From JBFLXN01 sp040755715 [NCBI: Candidatus Edwardsbacteria bacterium] (GTDB lineage: Bacteria > Edwardsbacteria > AC1 > JBFLXN01), in assembly GCA_040755715.1 (NCBI GenBank), contig JBFLXN010000072.1:1-12097 (forward strand): a DNA stretch of 12,097 bases, read 5' to 3'. The stretch's first letter is position 1. Each line of letters starts with the position of its first letter. Under the pieces are notes generated by a model. It did no database searches. It was not told where the DNA came from and saw nothing but the letters and a program-made list of their open reading frames with translations. Positions 1-7,369 of the stretch are shown here, one piece after another. The translations under genes were made by a program, and so were the position numbers.

Positions 1-102
1 GTACTCGTCAAAAGTTCAAAAAGAAGTCGGAGTCCAAAAGGAAGATTAGACCATCTTAAACTGTTTCAAATTATTCATTACCTCAAAGAACAATTAATAT
101 GA
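1..102 (+). CDS. 3' end of an unidentified gene, possibly a transposase (partial)
   Basis: An open frame runs from the first base of the window to a TGA at 100-102, giving the last 33 residues of a protein that ends in GRLDHLKLFQIIHYLKEQL-I. The composition (basic stretch, then an amphipathic leucine/isoleucine-rich helix) looks like a genuine C-terminus. I do not recognise the family. Its tail overlaps, in antisense, the end of the restriction-type gene on the other strand, exactly where that gene stops resembling its relatives. This makes a transposase of an inserted element the most economical reading. The alternative is a chance open frame, since only 102 bases are visible. Confidence 0.35.
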   Translation, partial: VLVKSSKRSRSPKGRLDHLKLFQIIHYLKEQLI

Positions 103-127
103 TTTGCCAGTAAAATGGGAAAGACCC
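1..127 (+). mobile_element. possible right end of an insertion element
   Basis: The minus-strand restriction-type gene keeps family-like sequence up to ...QFILYKT (codon 242, near base 129) and then changes to unrelated sequence. Read from the gene side, the new sequence begins GGGTCTTTCCCATTTTAC, which would be a plausible terminal inverted repeat. The last codon of the possible transposase lies about 23 bases inside this end, typical spacing for an insertion sequence. Only one end is visible, so neither the partner repeat nor a target duplication can be tested. This is an inference, not an identification. Confidence 0.3.
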
Positions 128-854
128 AAGTTTTGTATAAAATAAACTGGATTATATATGCGTAGGTTAATTCTATCGCTGTTTTTTCTTTCGCTTTCTT
201 ATCTAAACCGTTTAAGTATCCCTCAATTTTTAATTTATTCTTAAAACCTCTAATCAATTTTGTAATATCCTCAAAAAATACTTGCCGATTTCGTTCAACT
301 GGTAATATCTGCTCTTCTTTTAAAAGGGTGAGTTGTCCTTGAGGTTCAAAAAAGGAAAGGTAGTAAAACTCGGGTTTTATATATTCCTTCCAAAATTCTA
401 AAAAGAGTTCGGTTTCCTCAAAAATTTGGTCCAAATTAAACTCTTTAATCGGAATATTGTTATTGTAAAAACGCCAGGAGAAACCGTCTGTCAAAATTCC
501 ATATTGCTTGTCAAAATCTTTTTGATACTCAAATAGTTGCTTAATCCCAGCCTTAATGTTTCCGTAACACTCAGCTTCTAAGGGAATTATAACATCTGGA
601 TTTATGTAGATTACAAAATCAGCCTTTCTTTTTTCTTTTGCCTTCTTTTCGTGAATGTATTCTCTTTTCCTTGATTCTAATTTAGTGGAAAGTGAACCTT
701 CTTTTAAGGAAAAAAGCTCTTCACTTTCCAAACAAACCCTAATAAAGCTATGAACTCCCGACCCCACCTCTTGAGTTTTATAGCAATTTTTTTCTTTGTC
801 CCACTTATTTTTTAAATCTTCAATATGTATGCTTTTATATTCTTTTTCAGGCAT
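78..854 (-). pseudogene. truncated restriction endonuclease-like gene (HsdR-N-like nuclease domain)
   Basis: The 258-residue product resembles the N-terminal nuclease region of type I HsdR and of single-chain restriction/modification proteins. Residues about 75-150 hold the PD-(D/E)xK-type core: ADFVIYINPDVIIPLEAE (acidic residue, then an E-x-E motif), followed by IKQLFEYQKDFDKQYGILTDG. Relatives continue past QFILYKT into LVDN-type sequence and a long methylase or helicase part. Here, after residue 242, the sequence switches to 16 unrelated residues and stops, so most of the enzyme is missing. An AAGGAG ribosome site at 866-871, 11 bases upstream, supports the ATG at 854. It follows the TPR gene by 61 bases on the same strand. 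It is probably inactive as a restriction enzyme, although a lone nuclease domain could still be made. Confidence 0.6.
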
Positions 855-915
855 AAGATCTATTTCTCCTTAGTAAAAAGCTGATGTAGTGATTTTATTC
901 CAAAAGTCATTGCAC

Positions 916-2184
916 TTATTTTCTCAGCTTCCGGTATTTCTCCCAATACTCTTTGGCTTTTTTCAAATTGCCCTTTTGAAGACAAAGAGAAATTAAACGG
1001 GGATAGGTCTCGGCAAAATTGGGATTGAGTTCAAGACTTTTTGTGAAATATCTATAAGCCAAAGGCACCTGCCCTTTTTTCTCATAGATAATCCCCACAT
1101 TCAAATAAATATCGGCAGACTTCAGCCTGAGGCGCAGGACTTTTCTATATTCTTTAAGTGCTTCTTCGTATCTTTGTCTCTGGAGAAGAAGATAGGCCAG
1201 ACTATTTCGGGCGAAAGCATATTTAGTATTGAGCTTTAAGGCGGTTCTAAATTCATTCAAGGCTTTTTCATATTGTCTTTTCCTTTGATACAGCAATCCC
1301 AAATCATAGTGAAGGTCAGCATATTGAGGATGAAGTTTGATTGCTTTCTTGAATTCAAACATTGCTTCTGTAAGTTTTCCCTGCTCGCTTAGTTCGTAGG
1401 ATAAATTGATGTGGGCTTTTCCATATTTTGGATTGCATCGCACCGCCCTTCTATGCTCCTCAATGGCTCTTTTGGCTTGTCCCTTTCGGGCGTAAAGTGA
1501 GCCGAGACTATTGTGATAGTCCGCCGGGTTAAAACGGTAGAGCAGTGCTTCTGCATATTCCTTTTTTGCCTCAGCATATCTTTTTTGTGAAAGATAGAAG
1601 TCGCCTATTTCTTTGTGAATTTCAGCAAAATTGGGATGGAAAAAAGATGAATCAAGGAAATTTTCTTTTGCCGTGATAATCATCTTGAGTCTTCCCAAAA
1701 GATCGCCATATCTTCTGTAACCATACTGGGCCACGGCAAATTCTTTACCGGCCTCTTTTTGTTTTCCTTCTTTGGCAAAGACAAATCCGAGGTTACGGTG
1801 GAAAAGAGGATTTTTTGGTTCTAAAACCAAGGCTTTTCTCAATTCCTTCTCTGCTAAAGTAAGCATCCCCGCTTGAAGACAAAAAAATCCCAAATTATTA
1901 TGGGCTTCTACTTCCTTGGGAAATAGTTTCGTTATTTTCTGATAAATCACTTCTGCCTCTGGATATTTTTTCAATCTTAGTAAACAGTAAGCCAGATTTG
2001 TCATAGCTGCCTTATATGTTGGATTAATTTCTAGAGCCTGGCGAAAAGACACTTGTGCCTCTTCCCATTTCTTCTGATACGCCCGGATGAGTCCAAGCCG
2101 ATTGTGCAAGTCTGCATAGTGGGGACTATTCTTTACCATTCTTTCAAGATTCTCCTCAAGTTTCTCTAAAATTTTTTCTTTCAT
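916..2184 (-). CDS. TPR-repeat protein
   Basis: The 422-residue protein is built almost wholly of tetratricopeptide repeats, about eleven 34-residue units from around residue 22 to the end. The usual pattern is visible repeatedly: L-G at the turn of helix A (HNRLGLIRAYQ, HNNLGFFCLQ, HYDLGLLYQR), A in helix B (YEKALNEF, YEEALKEY), and a closing NP (EINPTY, ELNPNF). The fourth repeat is degenerate (residues about 125-170). There is no signal peptide or membrane helix, so it is probably a cytoplasmic protein-interaction scaffold. The start at 2184 is preferred over the in-frame ATG at 2235, because GAGAGGA lies just upstream and the extra 17 residues are not TPR-like and run into the spacer after the BON gene. 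It lies 57 bases after the BON gene and is probably co-transcribed with the rod operon. Its partner is unknown. Confidence 0.88.
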   Translation of the reverse strand: MKEKILEKLEENLERMVKNSPHYADLHNRLGLIRAYQKKWEEAQVSFRQALEINPTYKAAMTNLAYCLLRLKKYPEAEVIYQKITKLFPKEVEAHNNLGFFCLQAGMLTLAEKELRKALVLEPKNPLFHRNLGFVFAKEGKQKEAGKEFAVAQYGYRRYGDLLGRLKMIITAKENFLDSSFFHPNFAEIHKEIGDFYLSQKRYAEAKKEYAEALLYRFNPADYHNSLGSLYARKGQAKRAIEEHRRAVRCNPKYGKAHINLSYELSEQGKLTEAMFEFKKAIKLHPQYADLHYDLGLLYQRKRQYEKALNEFRTALKLNTKYAFARNSLAYLLLQRQRYEEALKEYRKVLRLRLKSADIYLNVGIIYEKKGQVPLAYRYFTKSLELNPNFAETYPRLISLCLQKGNLKKAKEYWEKYRKLRK

Positions 2185-2241
2185 ATTTCCTCTCTGGTTA
2201 ATAATGACAAACAAAATCCAAAACTCAAATACCAATCTTAA

Positions 2242-2535
2242 TTATCTTTCTCTGGAAACCCAGCCGCCACCGGTCTTTTTCAAATCAAGAAGGTCAAAGA
2301 CAACATCTCTGACTCCGGGCAGTCGACGAATATCATCTTCAATATGTCTCACCAATTTTATATCAGACTTGATTTGTGTTCCTTCCATCAATTTTGCTTG
2401 ACTTTCAGACCTGATAATACCCCGGATATAGACGACACCATTGGTGCAGCCAAAGTCTACCTTCTGGGTATCAATCCAGCGATGTGTCAGAATTCTTCTC
2501 ACTATAGAACGAATTTGATAATCGTCACTAGGCAT
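2242..2535 (-). CDS. small BON-domain protein
   Basis: The 97-residue protein matches the BON fold. A helix is followed by the strand-turn-strand signature NGVVYIRGIIRSESQAKLME (about residues 31-50). A second helix then leads into the closing LPGVRDVVFDLLDL (about residues 72-85), the usual LPGV..V element. BON domains in OsmY and related proteins bind phospholipid membranes or help assemble envelope structures. Those are mostly exported, whereas this one has no signal peptide and only a single BON unit, so it probably acts at the inner face of the membrane or in the cytoplasm. It starts 37 bases after rodA with only a weak ribosome site (GTGAAG), consistent with co-transcription with the rod operon. 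The conserved tail KKTGGGWVSRER is unexplained. Confidence 0.82.
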   Translation of the reverse strand: MPSDDYQIRSIVRRILTHRWIDTQKVDFGCTNGVVYIRGIIRSESQAKLMEGTQIKSDIKLVRHIEDDIRRLPGVRDVVFDLLDLKKTGGGWVSRER

Positions 2536-2572
2536 TTTACTTCACGCTCTATGTTTTGGCGTTTAGCCTATT

Positions 2573-3781
2573 TTAATATTCATATCTTCTCAACCCAATA
2601 TTCAATACAATTCCGACCATACCCATCATTGAAATCAGGGCTGAGCCTCCATAACTCAAAAAAGGAAGTGGCAGTCCTGTTATTGGTAAAAACCCTACCG
2701 TCATCCCCATATTCAAAAAGATGTGAAAGAATAAAATCGCCGCAATTCCGATGACTACTAAGCTGGCAAAGCTATTTCGGGTTTGTCGGGCAATTCTAAC
2801 CGCTCTATAAAGTAAGAAAAAATATAGTCCCAAGAGAATGGTGGCGCCTAAAAAACCAAATTCTTCTCCAAAGGTAGAAAAAATAAAATCGGTATGCTGT
2901 TCCGGCAAAAAGGCTAACCGCTTTTGAGTGCCTTGCAAAAATCCTTTACCCAAGAGTCCTCCAGAGCCAATAGCAATTTTTGATTGGAGAATATGCCATC
3001 CTGCTCCTTTTGGGTCAAGATTGGGATTTAAGAAAACGAAGAGGCGCTTTTTTTGATATTCTTTAAGAGAATGCCAAACAACAGGGCTAAGTATACCTAA
3101 TCCGACATTGATAGAAGATAAAATTAAAAGGTCTGTCAAGCGAATTCTCGTCACGATGAATAAGACAATCAAGATAATAGCAAAAATTGCCCAACTAGGA
3201 AGAGTAACACTGAAGATTACACTTAAGACAGGAGAAAGCAAGAAAAAAAGATAGTAGATTGATGCTCCTCGCCAATAAAGGAGAACGAAAAAGATGAAAG
3301 GGAAACCCAGGGAAGTGCCCAAATCCGGCTCAATCAAGACTAAAGCAAATGGTAGGCCCATCAAGAGAATAGGAGTGAAGAACTCTCTTAAATCAGGCAA
3401 TCTCATTTCCTTCTGAGAAAGATATTTTGCTAAAGCAAAAATAGTAGTAATCTTGGCAATTTCTGAGGGCTGAAAATTAAAAAGGCCCAATTTAAACCAG
3501 CGGTGTGCTCCCGCAGATGAAGGAATAAAAAGCACTAATATCAATAATCCCAGAGAAATTCCATAAAGCGGATAAGCATAAGCTTCAAAAATGCGATAAG
3601 GGACAGCAACCAAAATGGATAAAACAAAAAGACCAATGACCAGCCAAAAAAAATGTTTTTGGAACAGTTCCAGAGCTACCAAATTCGGTGTCTGGGTAGC
3701 ACTATAAACAGCCACCAGGCCGATAAGACAAAGAATAACAGTGGCAGATAAAAGAAAAAAATCAAAATCCCGCCAGTTCAT
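2573..3781 (-). CDS. rodA: RodA, SEDS peptidoglycan glycosyltransferase
   Basis: A 402-residue polytopic membrane protein of the SEDS family, which polymerises lipid II into glycan strands in the elongasome together with PBP2. Visible family motifs are QPSE at 104-107, EPDLGTSLG from 151, and the periplasmic loop NPNLDPKGAGWH at 252-263, whose Asp256 matches the essential catalytic aspartate of RodA. They are followed by SKIAIGSGGL, LPEQHTDFIF at 292-301 and the C-terminal LPFLSYGGS at 372-380. About ten hydrophobic segments and the total length are normal for RodA. The DPxGxGWH...LPEQHTDFIF combination and the PBP2/MreD neighbours favour RodA over FtsW. No clear ribosome site precedes the ATG at 3781; the upstream spacer is a palindromic repeat that may have displaced it. 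Confidence 0.96.
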   Translation of the reverse strand: MNWRDFDFFLLSATVILCLIGLVAVYSATQTPNLVALELFQKHFFWLVIGLFVLSILVAVPYRIFEAYAYPLYGISLGLLILVLFIPSSAGAHRWFKLGLFNFQPSEIAKITTIFALAKYLSQKEMRLPDLREFFTPILLMGLPFALVLIEPDLGTSLGFPFIFFVLLYWRGASIYYLFFLLSPVLSVIFSVTLPSWAIFAIILIVLFIVTRIRLTDLLILSSINVGLGILSPVVWHSLKEYQKKRLFVFLNPNLDPKGAGWHILQSKIAIGSGGLLGKGFLQGTQKRLAFLPEQHTDFIFSTFGEEFGFLGATILLGLYFFLLYRAVRIARQTRNSFASLVVIGIAAILFFHIFLNMGMTVGFLPITGLPLPFLSYGGSALISMMGMVGIVLNIGLRRYEY

Positions 3782-3794
3782 ACTGTTTCTGAAA

Positions 3795-3918
3795 AGCAGC
3801 GAGTATTTGGTTAATTAGGTTTGTTGAGTTCGTTGGGTTTATTGGGTTTTAGTAACCCGATAAACTCAATAAACTGGGTAAACCCAATAAACCTAGCGCT
3901 TTCTCTCTACTCGCTACT
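3795..3918. repeat. palindromic element built of 9-bp repeats
   Basis: Near-perfect outer arms AGCAGCGAGTA (3795-3805) and TACTCGCTACT (3908-3918; 10 of 11 pair) enclose two opposed arrays of a 9-base unit. Left: TTAGGTTTG, TTGAGTTCG, TTGGGTTTA, TTGGGTTTT (3815-3850). Right, in inverse orientation: TAAACTCAA, TAAACTGGG, TAAACCCAA, TAAACC (3861-3893). The whole could fold into one long imperfect hairpin in DNA or RNA. It fills the PBP2-rodA junction and overlaps the last codons of PBP2. It may be a miniature inverted-repeat element or an expanded spacer; a role in mRNA stability between the two genes is possible but untested. Confidence 0.7.
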
Positions 3919-5702
3919 GTTTTATTGAAATAGGTTTCTACTATTGTCTTGGCCATGGGAGCGGCGAATTCACTCCCATGTCCAATATTTTCCACCATCA
4001 CCGCTACTACAATCTCGGGATTATCAACCGGCGCAAAGCAGACAAACCAGGAATGGTCTTTACCATGGGGATTTTGAGCTGTGCCGGTCTTGCCAGCAAT
4101 TTGCACTATTTCGCTGCGGGAAAACCAAGCTGTTCCCTTAGAATCATTGACTACTCCCCAAAGAGCTTTTTTTAAAATTTCCAAGTTTTCTTTTCTAATT
4201 GGCAAAGAATCTATTTTCAGTTCTGGTATCTCTACTTCACTTTCATTCAAAGATTCCACTTTTAACAACAGATGCGGTTGGTGTCTGATTCCTTGACAAC
4301 CCAAGGCTCCGTAAAAAGTAGCTAATTGAAGTGGTGTAACCAGTATTTCTCCCTGCCCAATGGCCATATTTACTACTACTCCTGGACTCCATTTTTTTTC
4401 ACCAAATTTTTTATTGTACCAATCTAATGTTGGCACCAAACCATTACCCTCTTGAGGAAGGTCTATCCCTGAAGCTTCACCAAAACCACATTTCAAAGCA
4501 AAAGAGGAAAGTTTCTCTAAACCCAACTTTGCCCCTAATTGATAGAAATAAATATCACAGGATTGAACGATGGCTTGATTCAAATCCAGACTTCCGTGCC
4601 CCTCTTTTTTCCAGCATCCAAACCAGCGATTTCCATATTTGAATTTGCCAGTGCAGGGTATGAGCTTTATCTTTTCATCAATGAGATTTTCTTCTAAGGC
4701 GCAAGCCGCCGTCAGTAGTTTGAAAGTTGAACCTGGAGGATAGCCACTCTTCACGGCCCTATCCCAGAGTGGAAAACTTTTATCCTTTGTCAATTCTTCC
4801 CATTCTTCTTTCTTCATCTCAGAAAATATATTCGGGTCAAAACCTGGCTTGCTGACCAAAGCCAAAATCTCGCCGTTTTGGGGATTCAGAACCACGATTG
4901 CTCCTGCAGGGTAGGGAGCCAAGAGCTCTTCGGCTACTTTTTGTAGCTTGGCCTCAATAGTGAGGTAGATTATCTTTCCTGGTAAGGGTGATAGTGTTTT
5001 TAGGTCTTCTATGGAACCGACCTCTCTACCCTGGGCATCAACTTCTATAAATTCAACCCCAGCCTCGCCGCGCAAAAGTCTTTCATAGGTCTTTTCTATT
5101 CCATCCCGACCCACATAGTCTCCGAGTTCATATCCCTCTTTCCCGCCAGAGGCGGCTCCTTCGGATTTCTGCTTTACCAGTTCAGCTTCTGTGATTTCTC
5201 CGGGATAGCCTAAAAGATGAGCGGCAAAAATCCCTTTTGGATAAAACCGAGTTGGCTCAACTTCTACCTTCACACCAGGCAAATCAGAGATTCGCTCTTC
5301 AATTCTGCTTACCGCAGCAAAATCCAGATTTCGGGCAATCTTCAGCGGTTCACCCCAACCCAATTTTTTCACCTGCTCAATTCTTTTGATAATTAGTTCC
5401 TCAGGCAGATTCAAAAGAGCAGATATAGTTTTGATTATCTTATTCTGTTCTTTAATTTTCATCGGGAGGAAAGACACATAGAATTTCGGCCTACTTTCAG
5501 CCAGGATTTCACCCTGGCGGGCTAAAATCAATCCCCGGGGAGCAGCCACCAAAACTTTCTTAATACTATTCTCTTTAGAAAGGCGAAGATATTTATCTTT
5601 CTCTTTAACTTGCAATTGTAAAAGACGAATTCCTAAACCGAGGAAAACAATCAGGAATAAGAAAGGGAACCAAATTGTTCTGGTATATTTGGATTGTTCC
5701 AT
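3849..5702 (-). CDS. mrdA: PBP2, elongasome transpeptidase (class B PBP)
   Basis: The 617-residue class B penicillin-binding protein cross-links peptidoglycan made by RodA. Order: short cytoplasmic tail, one membrane anchor at about 10-31, a dimerisation/pedestal region from about 45 including APRGLIL, then GDYVGRDGIEKTYE at 194-207, which is typical of PBP2. The transpeptidase domain shows all three motifs: S325-T-F-K328 with the nucleophile, S381-C-D383 (the SxD form usual in PBP2), and K538-T-G-T541. Two local oddities are visible. An extra glycine/alanine segment at about 181-190 is encoded by a GC-rich palindrome, and the last 14 or so residues (LLG/LPS/LLS/LSG, a three-residue rhythm) are encoded by 9-bp repeats. 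The spacer before the ATG at 5702 shows no clear ribosome site. Confidence 0.96.
   Translation of the reverse strand: MEQSKYTRTIWFPFLFLIVFLGLGIRLLQLQVKEKDKYLRLSKENSIKKVLVAAPRGLILARQGEILAESRPKFYVSFLPMKIKEQNKIIKTISALLNLPEELIIKRIEQVKKLGWGEPLKIARNLDFAAVSRIEERISDLPGVKVEVEPTRFYPKGIFAAHLLGYPGEITEAELVKQKSEGAASGGKEGYELGDYVGRDGIEKTYERLLRGEAGVEFIEVDAQGREVGSIEDLKTLSPLPGKIIYLTIEAKLQKVAEELLAPYPAGAIVVLNPQNGEILALVSKPGFDPNIFSEMKKEEWEELTKDKSFPLWDRAVKSGYPPGSTFKLLTAACALEENLIDEKIKLIPCTGKFKYGNRWFGCWKKEGHGSLDLNQAIVQSCDIYFYQLGAKLGLEKLSSFALKCGFGEASGIDLPQEGNGLVPTLDWYNKKFGEKKWSPGVVVNMAIGQGEILVTPLQLATFYGALGCQGIRHQPHLLLKVESLNESEVEIPELKIDSLPIRKENLEILKKALWGVVNDSKGTAWFSRSEIVQIAGKTGTAQNPHGKDHSWFVCFAPVDNPEIVVAVMVENIGHGSEFAAPMAKTIVETYFNKTVASREKALGLLGLPSLLSLSGY
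5141..5160. repeat. GC-rich palindrome inside the PBP2 gene
   Basis: The sequence CCGCC-AGA-GGCGG at 5143-5155 is a perfect 5-bp inverted repeat with a 3-base loop, GC-rich in an AT-rich gene. It encodes the segment EGAASGGKEG of PBP2, between the ITEAEL helix and the conserved YELGDYVG. Most PBP2 proteins join these parts with about eight fewer residues, so the element looks like a small in-frame insertion of roughly 24 bp. Similar GC-rich palindromes occur inside the anti-sigma gene of this window. Confidence 0.5.
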
Positions 5703-5828
5703 CTAAACTCAGAATAACCAATAACCAAATTACCATAATCAAACATATTAAGGTGCTTTTAGTTTAGTGTTTGGAATTTGATCATTGGTGATTATTTGGT
5801 TATTGGTGCTTGATTATTGAAGTTTCTT
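5703..5828. repeat. AT-rich palindromic repeat in the mreD-PBP2 spacer
   Basis: The 126-base spacer is almost filled by inverted repeats. ACCAATAACCAAAT at 5717-5730 pairs perfectly (14 bp) with 5794-5807, and CTAAACT at 5703-5709 pairs with AGTTTAG at 5761-5767. Further degenerate copies of the ATTGGT/ATTTGG word lie between. On the minus-strand transcript it would form a hairpin just before the PBP2 start. No T-tract follows, so it is not a standard terminator, and the operon presumably reads through. Confidence 0.6.
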
Positions 5829-6326
5829 TTATCTTTGTATCCAGAAATCCTTGGCAAACCATCGTTTTAAGAGGGGAAAGACTAAAATTCCTATAACGGC
5901 GTTATAAATGCCTCCCCCGAGACTAAAATATCCTAAGGAACTCAAAATCTTGTTAAAATCCCCTCTGAATAATAACAGAAAATACAAAAAATCATGCATC
6001 AATGTTAAAAGTAATAATAGTATGCCTTGCGTTTTCTTTTTCTCCCGATAGACTTTTGAACGCAAAGAGGCACACAAAAAACTCACTACTACCTTGCTGA
6101 TTATATTCAGCCCCAAATAGCTCGGAGCAAAAATATCTTGTAGAAAACCACCTAAAAATCCCAAAACAACACCATAAACACTTCCCTCAAAAAGAGCAAA
6201 ATATAAAACTAAAATCAAGCTAAGGTCAGGTTTTATTCCCTTTATTTCTATCAAATTCACCAAAGTGGTCTGAAGGACAGTGGCCAGCCAGAAGAGCAAT
6301 CCGATTTTCAAGAAGCGAATGGTCAT
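5829..6326 (-). CDS. mreD: MreD, rod shape-determining membrane protein
   Basis: The 165-residue integral membrane protein belongs to the elongasome complex with MreB and MreC. About five to six hydrophobic segments are visible, with the conserved KPDL at 32-35 and the MreD signature GFLGGFLQDIF....LGLN at about 56-74. The start at 6326 is chosen over the in-frame ATG at 6398. An AGGGAAG ribosome site lies just upstream of 6326, the resulting length is normal for MreD, and the longer version would translate through a palindromic repeat. It lies between mreC and PBP2, the classical order. Sequence identity to well-studied MreD is evidently low, as is normal for this fast-evolving family, but position and topology make the call safe. 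Confidence 0.9.
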   Translation of the reverse strand: MTIRFLKIGLLFWLATVLQTTLVNLIEIKGIKPDLSLILVLYFALFEGSVYGVVLGFLGGFLQDIFAPSYLGLNIISKVVVSFLCASLRSKVYREKKKTQGILLLLLTLMHDFLYFLLLFRGDFNKILSSLGYFSLGGGIYNAVIGILVFPLLKRWFAKDFWIQR

Positions 6327-6352
6327 TTGTTCTTCCCTGTGTCTTCCTCTTT

Positions 6353-6410
6353 GCCACAGAATTTCACAGAGATACACAGAAGAAAAAAATCCCTCCATTT
6401 ATTCTGTGGC
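6353..6410. repeat. CACAGA-rich palindrome in the mreC-mreD spacer
   Basis: GCCACAGAAT at 6353-6362 pairs perfectly (10 bp) with ATTCTGTGGC at 6401-6410. Between the arms the CACAGA word recurs (6365-6370 and 6375-6380), so short direct repeats sit inside an inverted repeat. It lies in the 89-base gap between the mreC stop and the mreD start. Confidence 0.55.
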
Positions 6411-6415
6411 TTGTG

Positions 6416-7369
6416 TCATTCTCTGGCTTTTTCCTCGGAAATGGGACGACGAGGAATTATCACGGAATCAATCCGTTCCTTCCAGATGAAATCTTTTGGC
6501 TTGAAATAAAAATCTTCTTTAGGAATAAGAGGACTTTTCTCCAAAGAGTCAGAGAGAGAAATAATTTGTGGGCTTTCTTCTTTTATCCCTGTGATTAAGA
6601 AGACGCCTTCTAATTGAGATAAATCTATTTCAGGTTCTACTTCTATTTTTTCAAAGAAACCGGTAGGCTTGGGTTCAATGCCAACAATTTTTCCTAATTT
6701 CAAGCCTTCAGGGAAGATCCCTCCCAAGCCTGAAGAAACAACCTCGTCACCCAGTCTTAGATCAGACCGCACCGGCACCATCTCCAAAGAGAGAGATTTT
6801 CCTTTTTGCCAGCAAATGATTCCCAAGACACCACTTCTGATTACTTTAGCGGAAACACGACAATGTCGTTCAAAAATAGTTTGAACTGTGGCTGTCTCTT
6901 TTTTCACCTCCATTACTTTTCCTACCAGACCTACGGAAGAAACTACCGGTAGATTACATCTCACTCCTTTTTCTTTTCCCCACTCTATCTGAAAACTGCT
7001 GATGACTTTGCCGGGGTCACGATTAATGATTTTAGCCGCCAAGAAGGAGAAACGGCTCTTTCCTTTCATTTCCAAGAGAGCCCGCAGATATTCATTTTCT
7101 CTTTCTGCTTGCTTTAGGCGACTATTTTCAAAAGTTAACTCTAAGACACTTCGCCTCAATTCTCTATTTTCTCTTTTCGCCTTCAATGTTTCAGCAAATT
7201 CCAGAGTGGCCTTTTGAAATGGGGAAAAGAGCGTTTTTACCGAAAAATCGGAAAGGAAGAGTTTGACGCTCATCGGCAAAAGAAAAAGAGAAAAGGAGAG
7301 GAGCAGAGTCACTAGGAATAAAAGGAAATCTCCTCTTTGCAAAAGAGAAATAAAGTGAAAATGTCTCAT
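6416..7369 (-). CDS. mreC: MreC, rod shape-determining protein
   Basis: The 317-residue protein couples cytoplasmic MreB to periplasmic PBP2 and RodA. It has a short cytoplasmic N-terminus, one membrane anchor at about 14-36, and a periplasmic coiled coil at about 52-100 rich in E, K, R and L ([20 protein letters not shown]). The beta-rich MreC domain at about 108-265 contains the typical motifs [49 protein letters not shown] and a closing [21 protein letters not shown]. About 50 charged residues after the domain form an extension that many MreC proteins lack; its role is unknown. The start overlaps the mreB stop in an ATGA (7366-7369), indicating translational coupling. Confidence 0.95.
   Translation of the reverse strand: MRHFHFISLLQRGDFLLFLVTLLLSFSLFLLPMSVKLFLSDFSVKTLFSPFQKATLEFAETLKAKRENRELRRSVLELTFENSRLKQAERENEYLRALLEMKGKSRFSFLAAKIINRDPGKVISSFQIEWGKEKGVRCNLPVVSSVGLVGKVMEVKKETATVQTIFERHCRVSAKVIRSGVLGIICWQKGKSLSLEMVPVRSDLRLGDEVVSSGLGGIFPEGLKLGKIVGIEPKPTGFFEKIEVEPEIDLSQLEGVFLITGIKEESPQIISLSDSLEKSPLIPKEDFYFKPKDFIWKERIDSVIIPRRPISEEKARE

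Noticed and set aside
2185-2235. Upstream in-frame ATG for the TPR gene (17 extra residues)
   Set aside because: The extra residues are not TPR-like and lie in the spacer after the BON gene; the ATG at 2184 has a good ribosome site.
3810-3900. CRISPR array
   Set aside because: The units are 9 bases, contiguous and degenerate, with opposite orientation on the two sides; no spacers.
6327-6398. Longer MreD start at 6398
   Set aside because: It would translate through the CACAGA palindrome and give an atypically long N-terminus; 6326 has a better ribosome site.
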